Part shown: piece by piece, positions 26,551 through 35,253 of the stretch
Layout: each line of letters starts with the position of its first letter
Numbering within the stretch: position 1 is the first letter of the stretch
NCBI GenBank assembly: GCA_017403185.1
Contig: JAFQON010000007.1
Span: forward strand, 35,816-99,815
Source: Clostridia bacterium
GTDB lineage: Bacteria; Bacillota; Clostridia; Oscillospirales; Acutalibacteraceae
DNA length: 64,000 nucleotides
Direction of reading: 5' to 3'
Notes under the pieces: model-generated
The model's database searches: none
Seen by the model: only the letters and a program-made list of their open reading frames with translations
Told to the model about the DNA's origin: nothing
Translations under genes and position numbers: made by a program

Positions 26551-28784
26551 TATACATTATATATCTTTATACCGCCGCTTTGGGTTGTGCGGATATTGCC
26601 GAGGACAATATCCGCAGCAGCACCCTCCGGAATTTCGATTTCAACCTCATAGCCGCTTTCGGCTTTCTTCCATTCGCATCTGAGCAGACCGAGAGGGGTT
26701 TTAACCGATGTTTTTGCAAATTCAAGCCCGCAGTCAAGCATGGGTTCAACAGTAAACGAACGGTAGCCGTCGCTTACATTGCGTATGCCCGCTATGTGGG
26801 TATAGAAAAACTCGTCATAGGTTGCGAGAAAATAGTGGTTTTTGGAGCGTGTTGTTTTCTCCCAACTTTCCCAGGCGGAATCCGTGCCGTTTTGGAGCCA
26901 ATGACCCCAGCTCGGGTAGGTTTTCTGCATAAGCACCTTAAAGGCGATATCGGAATATCCGTTATCAGCTAAAACGGGGAGCACAAACCGTGTGCCCGTG
27001 CAGCCCGTGTCAAGGTGATAATCACGGCTTATAAAATCCTTTGCAAGGTTTTCGGCAACGGCTTTTTTGTGCTCCTCGGGTACAAGCCCGAAGGCGAGGG
27101 GCAGAAGGTTTGAAGTCTGCCTGTATTTTGTGCGTGTTCCCTTCTGATTCCATACGCTTGTTTCATATATTTTCAAATCGTGGTTAAAGAATTTTTCGTT
27201 AAACACACGGCAGATTTGGCTCATTGCAGACTTGTATTCGGCAATGTCATCCGCTTCGCCGAGCTTTTCGGCAATATAAACCATTGATTTGAGCATTGCG
27301 TAAATGAAGGCGGTGCAGCAGATTTCAGCCCCCTCTGATGGGTCAGGCTCAACCTCTGCGTTTTCATCGCCTATGGGAGCAACCCAATCGGCAAGAGCTC
27401 TTGTGCCCCAAGCCCATCCGAGGTCTTTCAATTCTTCAATATTTTTTTGTGCATACTCCTTCAAATCAGGGTAAAGCTTTTGCGCATATTCATTTTCACC
27501 GCAGTAATCCATAAGTGCCTGCACGGCGAAAACAAAAACAGAATTCCACACAGGCGAATTCTCTATGCTCCAGCTTGCGCTCGGAACTATTACGGGCACG
27601 CTGCCGTATTCGTGCAGGCAGTCCGCCATGATATCAACAAAGCTTTCAAGATAGGTGCTCATGTCAAAATTCATCATCATTATCGGCAGAGCGCAGTTTG
27701 CATCGCCCAACCAGCCGTTTTTCTCCCACACGGGTGTATCGGTGGGCTTGCCCTGAAAATTGTTGAGCAGGGTGTTGCGCATTATGCGGTGCAGCTTGTT
27801 GAGCATTTCGTCAGAACAGCTGAAATCAGAGATAATCTCAACATCATTTGCAATGCGATATATTGTGATATCATCTGAAGTCAGGGCTTCAACACCGTCG
27901 ATCTGAATGTATTTGAAGCCCTTATAGCTGAATTTGGGTTCGTATTCAAACACATCACCGTTACTGATAAAGCAGTCCCGCTGAATGTAGCTTTCGGGCC
28001 ACCATTCGCCGCCGTGCCCCTCGTATTTGCCGATTTTCTGAACGGCACCGCTGTCGGTAAGCTTTTCGCCGTAGGTGATATAAACCTCCGTGCCTTCAGC
28101 TGCCGAAATTCTGATTTTCGCCCAGCCTGTTACCATTTCAGGCACGGTCACAATAAAGCTGCCGCTTGAAAGCTTTGAGATGCTCATGGGCTTGAATTCG
28201 TTTATGCGTCTTATCGGCGGCATATACTGAGCCTTAAGCTGCCCTTCGGGCGCATCAATGCACACCGCATTCTGCCAAGTATATTCGGTGCGCCTTGCAT
28301 CATAGGTTTCGCCAAGATAAATGCTGTTTGCTGTTATGGGGCCGTCAAGAGTTACAAGCCAATCCGTGCCCGTGGGCATTATTTCTGAGCTGCCGTCGGC
28401 ATAAGATATAACAACATCTGCAATCAGCTTGGGTGCAGACCTCCACGAGGCGGTGTGCCAATCCCATATGGGTGTTGTTTCGTTGAAAAAGCTGTTGCCG
28501 AGCTCTACGGTTACGGTGTTTTCTCCGTTTACGAGTAAATTTTTTATGTTAAAAACTCTGTAGAGCACGGTCTGACTGTATTGTGAATGTGCAGGGTTGA
28601 GCACGGTGTCGTCGGGCAGAGAACCGTTGATTTTAAGCTCGAAAAGCCCGAGCCCGCATATATAGATTTCCGCCTTTTCAATTTCTTTTGAAACTGTGAA
28701 ATCTTTTTTGAAAATCGGTGCAAAACGGTCCTCAACCGTCATCTGAGCGCCTATCCACCTGCCGAGCCACTTGTGATTGTTCAT
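26550..28784 (-). CDS. Alpha-L-rhamnosidase, GH78 (second)
   Basis: A 744-aa GH78 enzyme without signal peptide. N-terminal beta-sandwich with ICGLGLFELKING, the YLGETYDARR region, then the alpha/alpha barrel. The acid region reads TDTPVWEKNGWLGD, unlike DCPHRERLGYTGD in the other copy, and the later block is WESWEKTTRSKNHYF. The two are therefore different GH78 subgroups and probably cut different rhamnosides. AAGGCGG precedes the ATG. It follows a DUF4345-like gene by 18 bases, presumably one operon. Confidence 0.9.
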   Translation of the reverse strand: MNNHKWLGRWIGAQMTVEDRFAPIFKKDFTVSKEIEKAEIYICGLGLFELKINGSLPDDTVLNPAHSQYSQTVLYRVFNIKNLLVNGENTVTVELGNSFFNETTPIWDWHTASWRSAPKLIADVVISYADGSSEIMPTGTDWLVTLDGPITANSIYLGETYDARRTEYTWQNAVCIDAPEGQLKAQYMPPIRRINEFKPMSISKLSSGSFIVTVPEMVTGWAKIRISAAEGTEVYITYGEKLTDSGAVQKIGKYEGHGGEWWPESYIQRDCFISNGDVFEYEPKFSYKGFKYIQIDGVEALTSDDITIYRIANDVEIISDFSCSDEMLNKLHRIMRNTLLNNFQGKPTDTPVWEKNGWLGDANCALPIMMMNFDMSTYLESFVDIMADCLHEYGSVPVIVPSASWSIENSPVWNSVFVFAVQALMDYCGENEYAQKLYPDLKEYAQKNIEELKDLGWAWGTRALADWVAPIGDENAEVEPDPSEGAEICCTAFIYAMLKSMVYIAEKLGEADDIAEYKSAMSQICRVFNEKFFNHDLKIYETSVWNQKGTRTKYRQTSNLLPLAFGLVPEEHKKAVAENLAKDFISRDYHLDTGCTGTRFVLPVLADNGYSDIAFKVLMQKTYPSWGHWLQNGTDSAWESWEKTTRSKNHYFLATYDEFFYTHIAGIRNVSDGYRSFTVEPMLDCGLEFAKTSVKTPLGLLRCEWKKAESGYEVEIEIPEGAAADIVLGNIRTTQSGGIKIYNV

Positions 28785-28802
28785 AATTTAAACCGCCTTT
28801 TA

Positions 28803-29204
28803 TTATCTTGAAAGGAACCAGCATACCCACAGAGCCACAACAAACGCCGATTCTGCGGGGATGGCAAGCTTTGTGTAGGGGCATTTCCAGCCCTTGTCAA
28901 CGCAAAGGAAAATTGTTCTTGTGACGAGCACGGTTGTTGCAAAAAACAGACCGCCCACGAGCGAATAAACGGGAGTTTCAAGCGCAACGGTGAGATAAAG
29001 AAGAAATGCGCCGAGGGCGAATGAAATTCCGCCGTAGTAAACACGGATTTCTGTTTTGCCCGCATTGTCAACGGGTTTTACGGCAAATTTTTCGGCGTTT
29101 TTCAGAGGGCTGGTTATAAAAACGATTGCCATGCCGAAAAAGTAGGCAACAAGGCCGATTACCGCTATGCCTGCGGGGATGTTTGAGAAAAATATTTCTT
29201 TCAT
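28803..29204 (-). CDS. Small membrane protein, DUF4345-like
   Basis: A 133-aa protein with four predicted membrane helices (about residues 10-30, 54-72, 80-98, 113-131). The RVYYGGISFALGAFL segment is the hallmark of DUF4345-type proteins, whose function is unknown. GAAAGGAAG precedes the ATG, and a -10-like TATAAT lies about 40 bases upstream on the minus strand. Co-directional with and 18 bases from the second GH78 gene; whether it helps uptake is not known. Confidence 0.75.
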   Translation of the reverse strand: MKEIFFSNIPAGIAVIGLVAYFFGMAIVFITSPLKNAEKFAVKPVDNAGKTEIRVYYGGISFALGAFLLYLTVALETPVYSLVGGLFFATTVLVTRTIFLCVDKGWKCPYTKLAIPAESAFVVALWVCWFLSR

Positions 29205-29278
29205 TTGTATCTTCCTTTCGGTTTGATAAAAACATTATATCATATTTTATCGGATTGAAAAGGGATTTTGAAAATAAA

Positions 29279-29308
29279 AAAGCGCTGACTGAATTTTGTC
29301 AGCGCTCA
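29279..29308 (-). terminator. Terminator after the 109-aa protein gene
   Basis: On the minus strand GAGCGCTGAC and GTCAGCGCTT form a stem with an 8-base loop, followed by TTTTTTATTTT. Confidence 0.85.
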
Positions 29309-29321
29309 GCTTTGATTAAAA

Positions 29322-29651
29322 TTATAGTTTTTCGATATCGGATTCTGACATTTCAACATAACGGTTGCGGGAGAATAATGTATCCGTTGTATTTTCAAGC
29401 CTTGAAAACAGCTTATCGGTATCGATATCAAATTGAAGATGCTCGTTTTCGGGCAGTTCATTTCTTGCAATGCAGATAAATTCACCTTTATCCCAATCAA
29501 TATCAAAACGGGTGACTGCGGTTGTGCTGTCAGATATATCGAAAAAGACTTCCGCATTGTCCGTGAAATATTCACGCATAGCCTCATACACAGCGTCTTT
29601 GCCGATTTTTATAACACGGTATTTGCCGTCGGGAATTTTGCGTTCAGTCAT
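29322..29651 (-). CDS. Hypothetical 109-aa acidic protein
   Basis: I do not recognise this protein. It is soluble, acidic (many Asp/Glu) and has no signal peptide or membrane segment. The beginning MTERKIPDGKYRV and two strand-like segments (residues 45-62) suggest a small alpha/beta fold. AAGGAG lies nine bases before the ATG, and a textbook terminator follows, so it is likely a real single-gene unit. It lies between the GH78 operon and tRNA-Gln. Confidence 0.65.
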   Translation of the reverse strand: MTERKIPDGKYRVIKIGKDAVYEAMREYFTDNAEVFFDISDSTTAVTRFDIDWDKGEFICIARNELPENEHLQFDIDTDKLFSRLENTTDTLFSRNRYVEMSESDIEKL

Positions 29652-29727
29652 AAGTTCAGTCTCCTTGAATTATTGATACTTTCTTTCAATGTTTTACAAC
29701 TGGAAATCAGCTGCTTTCGCAATGGAT

Positions 29728-29763
29728 AAAAAAATTCGACAAGTCGAAACTTGTCGAATTTTT
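29728..29763 (-). terminator. Terminator of tRNA-Gln
   Basis: Directly after the encoded CCA (minus strand): AATTCGACAAG and CTTGTCGAATT pair around TTTCGA, then TTTTTATCC. Confidence 0.88.
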
Positions 29764-29837
29764 TGGCTGGGGAATAGGGATTCGAACCCCAACAAACAGA
29801 GTCAGAGTCTGTCGTGCTACCGTTACACTATTCCCCA
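29764..29837 (-). tRNA. tRNA-Gln (anticodon CTG)
   Basis: The minus strand folds as a full cloverleaf of 74 bases with encoded CCA: acceptor TGGGGAA/TTCCCCA, anticodon stem ACAGA/TCTGT around CTCTGAC giving CTG, and T-arm GGGG-TTCGAAT-CCCT. Discriminator G, as in other tRNA-Gln. Own promoter upstream, own terminator downstream. Confidence 0.96.
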
Positions 29838-29869
29838 ATGTAACTCGCAGATGTGGGCTACGGATATAT

Positions 29870-29897
29870 ATTATACACAGTTTATTTGAAAAGTCAA
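29870..29897 (-). promoter_or_regulatory. Promoter of tRNA-Gln
   Basis: Minus strand TTGACT (29897-29892), 16-base spacer, TATAAT (29875-29870), 32 bases before the tRNA. Confidence 0.8.
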
Positions 29898-29917
29898 CAC
29901 TTTTTTGAAGAAAATTT

Positions 29918-31060
29918 TTAATTTTTTTCAGCCTTGATTATACTGTCGAAAATACGCTTTGTGTTGTTGCAATCAATATAATCAAAATTGAAATCTCTGA
30001 AGCGATGCAGCTTTTCTTCATCATTTACGGGGGATTTTATTGCATTTATAACCTCGTTGAAATCCCGTGCAACCGTGCCGGGCACATAGCTTTCGTAATC
30101 GAAATAGAATGAACGCTCTTTTTCATACTCCTCAAGGTCAAATGCGAAGAAAATGCAGGGCTTTGAGAGCAGAGCAAAATCCATGCAGACCGAAGAATAA
30201 TCCGTTATAAGCATATCGCAGATGAGCGTTAAATCGCCTATATCGTGACCTTGAGTCACATCAACCGTGCCTTCAACGGGCTCGCCCGAGTGAATCTGCG
30301 GGTGAAGCTTTATAAGCAGGCAGTATTCTTCGCCAAGCTCACGGCTGAATGTCTGCATATCAATATTTTTAACAATGTTTTTATCTGTTTCGGGGTCGTC
30401 ACGGAAGGTGGGAGCATAAAGAATGAGCTTTTTGCCCTTGCATTCGGGATGTTTTTCGTCGAATGCCGCTCGGATGCCGGTGGTATCCCTTTCGCGGAGA
30501 AGAGAATCAATTCTCGGTGCACCGAGAGGGAGAATTTTGCTCTCATCAACGCCGAAAGCTTCGGCATAAACAGGAGCAACATTTTTTGAAGAGCAAACAA
30601 TATATGTAAGGCTTGCGGAGCATTTTTTCTCGCGCTCCCTCACTTCATCCGTAAGCGGTGCGGAAAGTCCGAATTTTTTGAATGCGCCCTCTGCGTGCCA
30701 AAGCTGGGTGATAACGGCATCCTTGCTGAATCTCAGCGATGCCATGGGCATGAAATTATCGTTGAGAAAAACATATTTTGCCGTTGCGAGAGCCTTTGCC
30801 TTTAATGTGAAAAATCCCGCCGCTTTGAGGCAGGATGAGATAAGGCTTTTTATATTCGATTTGTCAATAATCAAATCTCTTGTTGAGATTGTTACGGTTT
30901 CAAACCCGCCTGCGTTTTGAACATAAGAGTGCAGAGTGCCCAAGGAATCGTTTTCGCCGCCGTTGTGAGGAGCGACGAAAGCGATTCTGTTTTTCTTTAA
31001 AGGCAGTATGCGGCTCATGTTAAAAAACAGAGCATAAAGCATATAAAAAAATCTTTTCAA
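29918..31060 (-). CDS. CDP-glycerol/ribitol glycerophosphotransferase family protein (TagB/TagF-like)
   Basis: A 380-aa membrane-associated polyol-phosphate transferase that would add glycerol- or ribitol-phosphate to a lipid-linked wall polymer. Family motifs seen: WHAEGAFKKFG near residue 119, LPLGAPRIDSL near 175, LYAPTFRD near 215, and the C-terminal DMLITDYSSVCMDFALL. Length is that of TagB-type primases or short polymerases, without the long N-terminal domain of TagF. Adjacent tarJ and tarI make CDP-ribitol, so ribitol-phosphate is the likely donor substrate. Last gene of the wall-polymer cluster. Confidence 0.85.
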   Translation of the reverse strand: MKRFFYMLYALFFNMSRILPLKKNRIAFVAPHNGGENDSLGTLHSYVQNAGGFETVTISTRDLIIDKSNIKSLISSCLKAAGFFTLKAKALATAKYVFLNDNFMPMASLRFSKDAVITQLWHAEGAFKKFGLSAPLTDEVREREKKCSASLTYIVCSSKNVAPVYAEAFGVDESKILPLGAPRIDSLLRERDTTGIRAAFDEKHPECKGKKLILYAPTFRDDPETDKNIVKNIDMQTFSRELGEEYCLLIKLHPQIHSGEPVEGTVDVTQGHDIGDLTLICDMLITDYSSVCMDFALLSKPCIFFAFDLEEYEKERSFYFDYESYVPGTVARDFNEVINAIKSPVNDEEKLHRFRDFNFDYIDCNNTKRIFDSIIKAEKN

Positions 31061-31078
31061 GATAATTCTCCGCTCGAT

Positions 31079-32101
31079 TTATTTATCCCATTTAAGAACG
31101 GTTTTGCCGAAATGACGGCTGATATCCTGAGCAAATGCCTTGTGAATATCGTTGATTGTTCTGATTTCAACAACGCCGCCGATAATGTTTTCAAGGTATG
31201 ATGACATATCGGGATGCTCAGCGAGCATATCAACGGTTTTTTGGAAATCCTCAACACCGCTGCGGCTTGAGCCGAAGAGAGAAAGCCCCTTTTCAAGCAC
31301 CATTCTTGTGTTGATATCAACAAACCTTTCGCTCACGCCCATAAGACCTATGGAGCCTTCAGGGTTAATCATATCAATAATCTGAGCGATTGCAAAGCGG
31401 GAGCCTTCGCCGCCTACGCATTCAAATGCGTGGTCGATTTTAAGCCCCTCGGGCACATGATCAACATGATATGCACCGTCTGCAAACGAAAAATATGCAA
31501 GCTTTTCATAAACAGTGCCGAAAACATAGAGCTTTGTGTCAGGGTAAAGTGCCTTGAGAACAAGCGCAGTGATAAAGCCCACATTGCCGTCGCCCCAGAT
31601 GCCGATGGAATTCTTTCTTTTATGGGAGAATTTTTCGAATCGTGCAACAGCATGCACACACACGCTGATGAGCTCGGCAAAGGAAGCTACCCTGAGGTCA
31701 ACGCCGTCGGGAACTCTTACAAGATGGTCGGCGGGCATATCGATATAATCTCTCAAAAAGCCGTCATATCCGCTGGAGCAGAAATGGCTTGAAGGGCGGT
31801 AATTCTCTGCGATGATTTCATCATCCTCTGTGGGAATGTTGGGCACGGGGATAACAACTTCGCCCGCCTTGAAGGTGCCTGTGGGGTCAAACACAACCTT
31901 TGCAACGCATTCGTGAATGAGTGCCATGGGAAGCTTTGCCTTGAGGGCTTCACGGCTTCTGTTGCCCAGATAATAACGCTGGTCCGCCTTGCAGATTGAA
32001 AGATAAAGAGGGCGCAGAATGACGCTGTTTTTAATATCGGGCTGCGTGCAGGCAACCTCAATCATGCCGGGAGCGATTAATCTGTAAACTGAATTAATCA
32101 T
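31079..32101 (-). CDS. tarJ: Ribitol-5-phosphate dehydrogenase TarJ-like
   Basis: A 340-aa zinc-dependent medium-chain dehydrogenase that reduces ribulose-5-phosphate to ribitol-5-phosphate for CDP-ribitol synthesis. Zinc ligands are seen in SICKADQRYY near residue 37 and LIHECV near 62; the NAD(P) motif is GIWGDGNVGF near 165. Its start overlaps the tarI end by eight bases, the tarI-tarJ pair found in ribitol teichoic acid and some capsule loci. The name rests on that pairing as well as sequence. Confidence 0.88.
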   Translation of the reverse strand: MINSVYRLIAPGMIEVACTQPDIKNSVILRPLYLSICKADQRYYLGNRSREALKAKLPMALIHECVAKVVFDPTGTFKAGEVVIPVPNIPTEDDEIIAENYRPSSHFCSSGYDGFLRDYIDMPADHLVRVPDGVDLRVASFAELISVCVHAVARFEKFSHKRKNSIGIWGDGNVGFITALVLKALYPDTKLYVFGTVYEKLAYFSFADGAYHVDHVPEGLKIDHAFECVGGEGSRFAIAQIIDMINPEGSIGLMGVSERFVDINTRMVLEKGLSLFGSSRSGVEDFQKTVDMLAEHPDMSSYLENIIGGVVEIRTINDIHKAFAQDISRHFGKTVLKWDK

Positions 32102-32810
32102 TTGAATCCTTGCCTTTCAGTAAAGTGTGAGCAACCTTCAAATCATAAGGATAGGTGATTTTGATGTTGAAAACCTCACCTTCAACCATATAAACATCTT
32201 TGTTCTTTATTGAAAAGATCTTGCAGGCATCTGTGAGGATAGCCTTTTCCTCCTCAGTGAGTGATGAGAGAACTCTTTCAAGCTCCTTTAAGCGGAAGGA
32301 CTGAGGGGTCTGACCCTGGAACATCTTTGTTCTGTCAGGGATGGAAGTTATCATCTTGCCGTCTGTGCTTTCAACGATGGTATCCGTTGCGGGGATAACC
32401 GTATCGCAAGCGCCGTATTTTATGGCGGCATCAACATTTTCTTCAATTATTCTGTGGGTGAGGAAGGGTCTTACCGCATCGTGAGTAACGATAACCGTTT
32501 CTTCGTCGGTTTTGCAGTTTTCTTCAATATAAGCAATTGCATTTTCAAGAGTTCCGTTTCTTGATGCGCCGCCGGGGATAACGGTTATCTTTTTGCCCTC
32601 GGGCAGGTGTTTTTTGATGAGCGCATTGGTGTGTGCAACCCATGCCTTGGGGCAGAGAACAAGAATTTCATCAATTCTGTTGTTGATAAAGAACTTTTCA
32701 ATGGTGTGGATTATAACAGGCTTTGTGCCGAGGTCAAGATACTGCTTGGGAGTATCCGAATTTCCCATTCGGCTGCCTATGCCGCCTGCAAACACTGCTG
32801 CAAATACCAT
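32094..32810 (-). CDS. tarI: Ribitol-5-phosphate cytidylyltransferase (TarI/IspD family)
   Basis: A 238-aa cytidylyltransferase making CDP-ribitol from CTP and ribitol-5-phosphate. The CTP-binding N-terminus FAGGIGSRMG and KQYLDLG are shared with IspD, but overlap with tarJ argues for TarI. TVIVTHDAVRPFLTHRI and the C-terminal FNIKITYPYDL are family motifs. A weak AT-rich gap of 34 bases separates it from tagH. An IspD role for isoprenoids cannot be strictly excluded. Confidence 0.87.
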   Translation of the reverse strand: MVFAAVFAGGIGSRMGNSDTPKQYLDLGTKPVIIHTIEKFFINNRIDEILVLCPKAWVAHTNALIKKHLPEGKKITVIPGGASRNGTLENAIAYIEENCKTDEETVIVTHDAVRPFLTHRIIEENVDAAIKYGACDTVIPATDTIVESTDGKMITSIPDRTKMFQGQTPQSFRLKELERVLSSLTEEEKAILTDACKIFSIKNKDVYMVEGEVFNIKITYPYDLKVAHTLLKGKDSND

Positions 32811-32844
32811 ATTATATCATTCCTTTTTATAATTAATAATAGAA

Positions 32845-33588
32845 TTATTTTCCTTTTACCATCTTTTCGTATTGAGCGCAGATTTCCTTTGCATCACCCT
32901 GAGCGATAACTTTGCCTTTTTCAAGGATTATCGCCTTGTTGCAGATGTTGAGCACCTGATTTACGCTGTGGGAAACAAAAAGAACTGTTATGCCCTTGTC
33001 AAACATTGAACGGATTTTGGCTTCACTTTTCTTTTTGAATTTTGCATCACCGACCGAAAGCACTTCATCGAGAATAAGAATCTGAGGCTCAACCGCTGTT
33101 GCAATTGCAAATCCGAGCCTTGCTCTCATGCCCGAAGAGTAGTTCTTTACGGGCACATCGATAAAGTCGCCGAGCTCCGAAAATTCAACGATTTCATCGT
33201 ATTTTTCCTCAATAAATTTTCGGGAATAGCCCATTGTTGCGCCGTAGAGAAAAATGTTTTCTCTTCCCGAATAGTTCATATCGAAGCCTGCGCCGAGCTC
33301 AAGCATCGGTGCAACAATTCCGTTCACCTTAACCGTGCCCTTTGTGGGCTTGAGTACTCCTGCAATAACCTTGAGAAGGGTTGATTTGCCTGCGCCGTTG
33401 AAGCCGAGAATTCCCACTCTGTCACCTTTTTCAACGGTGAAAGAAATATCGTTCAAAGCCCAGAATTCGTTAAAACGGAGCTTTCTTGTTATAAGCTTTA
33501 TGAAGTATTCTTTTAAGTTGTCAACTTTTTCCTGATGAAGATTAAACATCATGCTGATATTGTCAACAACAATAGCGGGCTTAGCCAT
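32845..33588 (-). CDS. tagH: Polysaccharide/teichoic acid export ABC transporter, ATPase
   Basis: A 247-aa ATPase subunit (TagH/RfbE type) that powers flipping of a finished lipid-linked wall polymer. Walker A GFNGAGKST near residue 64, the Q-loop region MLELGAGFD, signature YSSGMRARLGFA and Walker B ILILDEVLSVGD are typical of the ABC-2 polysaccharide export group. It lacks the long C-terminal extension of Bacillus TagH. Located 29 bases downstream of the permease gene. Confidence 0.9.
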   Translation of the reverse strand: MAKPAIVVDNISMMFNLHQEKVDNLKEYFIKLITRKLRFNEFWALNDISFTVEKGDRVGILGFNGAGKSTLLKVIAGVLKPTKGTVKVNGIVAPMLELGAGFDMNYSGRENIFLYGATMGYSRKFIEEKYDEIVEFSELGDFIDVPVKNYSSGMRARLGFAIATAVEPQILILDEVLSVGDAKFKKKSEAKIRSMFDKGITVLFVSHSVNQVLNICNKAIILEKGKVIAQGDAKEICAQYEKMVKGK

Positions 33589-33617
33589 AAAAAGCTCCTT
33601 TCGCTACTCCGTTCACA

Positions 33618-34427
33618 TTAAATGTGAAGGATGAATTTATCCTGCTTCTTATAGAAAAGAACAAGTCCGATTATAACGGTTGCAATGCTGAAGCAGGCGG
33701 AATAGATTATGTGTTTCGGGTTCATCATTTCTCCGAAAAGCACGCAGTCTCTGAACATCTGAATTATTGAATACAGCGGGTTTGCCATAAGGGCAAGCTT
33801 GACCGCTTCCGATTGAATTTTAAGGGTTTCAAGCTTGTAGATGATGGGGGTTGCATAGAAGAGAAGCATACAGAAAACTTCATAGAGATACTCAATATCC
33901 TTAAAAAAAACTGCAAGAGTGCTGAGAATAAGGCCAACGCCCACGCTGAGGATAAAGAGTATTATTATCGGAACTATTGCAAGAAAAACATACGGTGTTA
34001 TATGCGGCTGTTGCTCAGAGAAGAAATAATAGTAAGCAACAAAGCACACAAGAACAAGAAGCGAAATCAGAAAGGTGACAAAATTCGCAGTTACATTTGA
34101 AAGCGGATAAATGTATTTCGGAACATACACCTTTTTGATAACGGATGCACTGTTTCTTATTGAGCGCATCGCTCTTTTGGTTGATTGTGTGAAGAATTCA
34201 TAGAGAAGTCTGCCGCAGAGAAGGTAAATGGGATAATTCACCAGGGATTCGTCTTTTTTGCCGAAAATCCCGCCGAAAATAAGTACGAGCACACAGGTTG
34301 TGAGCAACGGCTGCAAAAAGGTCCAGAAAATGCCGAGAACGGAGTTTCTGTATTGCAGCTTTATGTTCTTGCGGACTATCTCATAAAGAAGAAATCTGTA
34401 TTTATAGAAATTTTTGAGATATTTCAT
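33618..34427 (-). CDS. tagG: Polysaccharide/teichoic acid export ABC transporter, permease
   Basis: A 269-aa ABC-2 type permease with six predicted membrane helices and the family N-terminus (YEIVRKNIKLQYRNSVLGIFW). The YPLSNV and CMLLFYATPIIY segments are typical of the TagG/RfbA exporter group. Pairs with the ATPase at 32845-33588. The pair is placed between glycosyltransferase genes upstream and ribitol-phosphate genes downstream, so the exported polymer probably contains sugars plus polyol phosphate. Confidence 0.9.
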   Translation of the reverse strand: MKYLKNFYKYRFLLYEIVRKNIKLQYRNSVLGIFWTFLQPLLTTCVLVLIFGGIFGKKDESLVNYPIYLLCGRLLYEFFTQSTKRAMRSIRNSASVIKKVYVPKYIYPLSNVTANFVTFLISLLVLVCFVAYYYFFSEQQPHITPYVFLAIVPIIILFILSVGVGLILSTLAVFFKDIEYLYEVFCMLLFYATPIIYKLETLKIQSEAVKLALMANPLYSIIQMFRDCVLFGEMMNPKHIIYSACFSIATVIIGLVLFYKKQDKFILHI

Positions 34428-34443
34428 TGCTTCTTTTTGCCCC

Positions 34444-35205
34444 TTATTTAAAGCTCCATTTCAAAAAGTAGTTGAGCATGGAGTTTATCTGAATAAGCTT
34501 GAGTTTAAAATTCTTTTTGGATTCGCGGCCCCATTCGTGGTAAACCGTTGCACCGGGGTAGTAAACCGTTCTGTGCTTAAGATTTACCGCACGGGTGAGG
34601 TCGCTGTCCTCAAAATACATAAAATAACGCTTGTCAAAGCCGCCGAGCTGTTTGAAAAGCTCTGTTCTTATGAACATAAAGCAGCCGGTTGCGTTCTGAA
34701 TGTCAACGGGTTTTGAAAGGTCGCAGTCAAGCATGGCGTATTCTCGCAGAGTTTTGCCGGGATCGCCGCTGCCTCTCATTCTGCTTGCCGCAAGGTAGCG
34801 AAGGCAGGGGGTGCGCTTGCCGAGAATCTGCAGCCTGCCGTCAGGGAAGCGGATTTCGGGCGATGCCATGCCGATGTCCTCGTTTTCATCAAGAAAAGCT
34901 GCGAGCTTTGAAATAACATCATCCCTTATGATTATATCTGGGTTGATGATAACATGGTAATCGGAATCCAGCCTGTCCATAATGAGATTATGCCCTTTGC
35001 CGAAGCCGATATTACCGCCGCTTTTAATGAGAGTGACCTGCGGATAGTTTTTTTCTATATGCTCTACCGTACCGTCTGTTGAGCCGTTGTCGACAACATA
35101 AAGGCGGAAGGGAGCTTCGGTGTATTTTAAAAGTGAGCTTACGGCGTTGTCTATGGTTGACATATTATTGTAAGTCACAATACAACCGGTTACGGTTTTA
35201 TTCAT
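34444..35205 (-). CDS. Glycosyltransferase family 2 (rhamnosyltransferase-like)
   Basis: A 253-aa GT-A fold transferase. Donor site motifs: CIVTYNN at residues 7-13, VVDNGSTDGT near 40, NPDI near 88; acceptor-side FMYFEDSDLTRAV near 195. This arrangement (ATGCFMFIRTELF, then EDSDL) is typical of GT2 rhamnosyltransferases such as WbbL/RfbF types, which fits dTDP-rhamnose made by RmlAC, but the sugar is inferred. The ATG at 35205 (MNKTVTG) follows AAAGGA; the frame is open to 35223. Followed 16 bases later by tagG. Confidence 0.85.
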   Translation of the reverse strand: MNKTVTGCIVTYNNMSTIDNAVSSLLKYTEAPFRLYVVDNGSTDGTVEHIEKNYPQVTLIKSGGNIGFGKGHNLIMDRLDSDYHVIINPDIIIRDDVISKLAAFLDENEDIGMASPEIRFPDGRLQILGKRTPCLRYLAASRMRGSGDPGKTLREYAMLDCDLSKPVDIQNATGCFMFIRTELFKQLGGFDKRYFMYFEDSDLTRAVNLKHRTVYYPGATVYHEWGRESKKNFKLKLIQINSMLNYFLKWSFK

Positions 35206-35253
35206 CAAATTTTTCCTTTCCAAGGCACATATTGGAAACTGAAAGTGAGATTA

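Noticed and set aside
32094-32810. Assignment of the cytidylyltransferase gene as ispD
   Set aside because: It overlaps tarJ and lies in a wall-polymer cluster, so TarI is the better reading, although the fold is shared.
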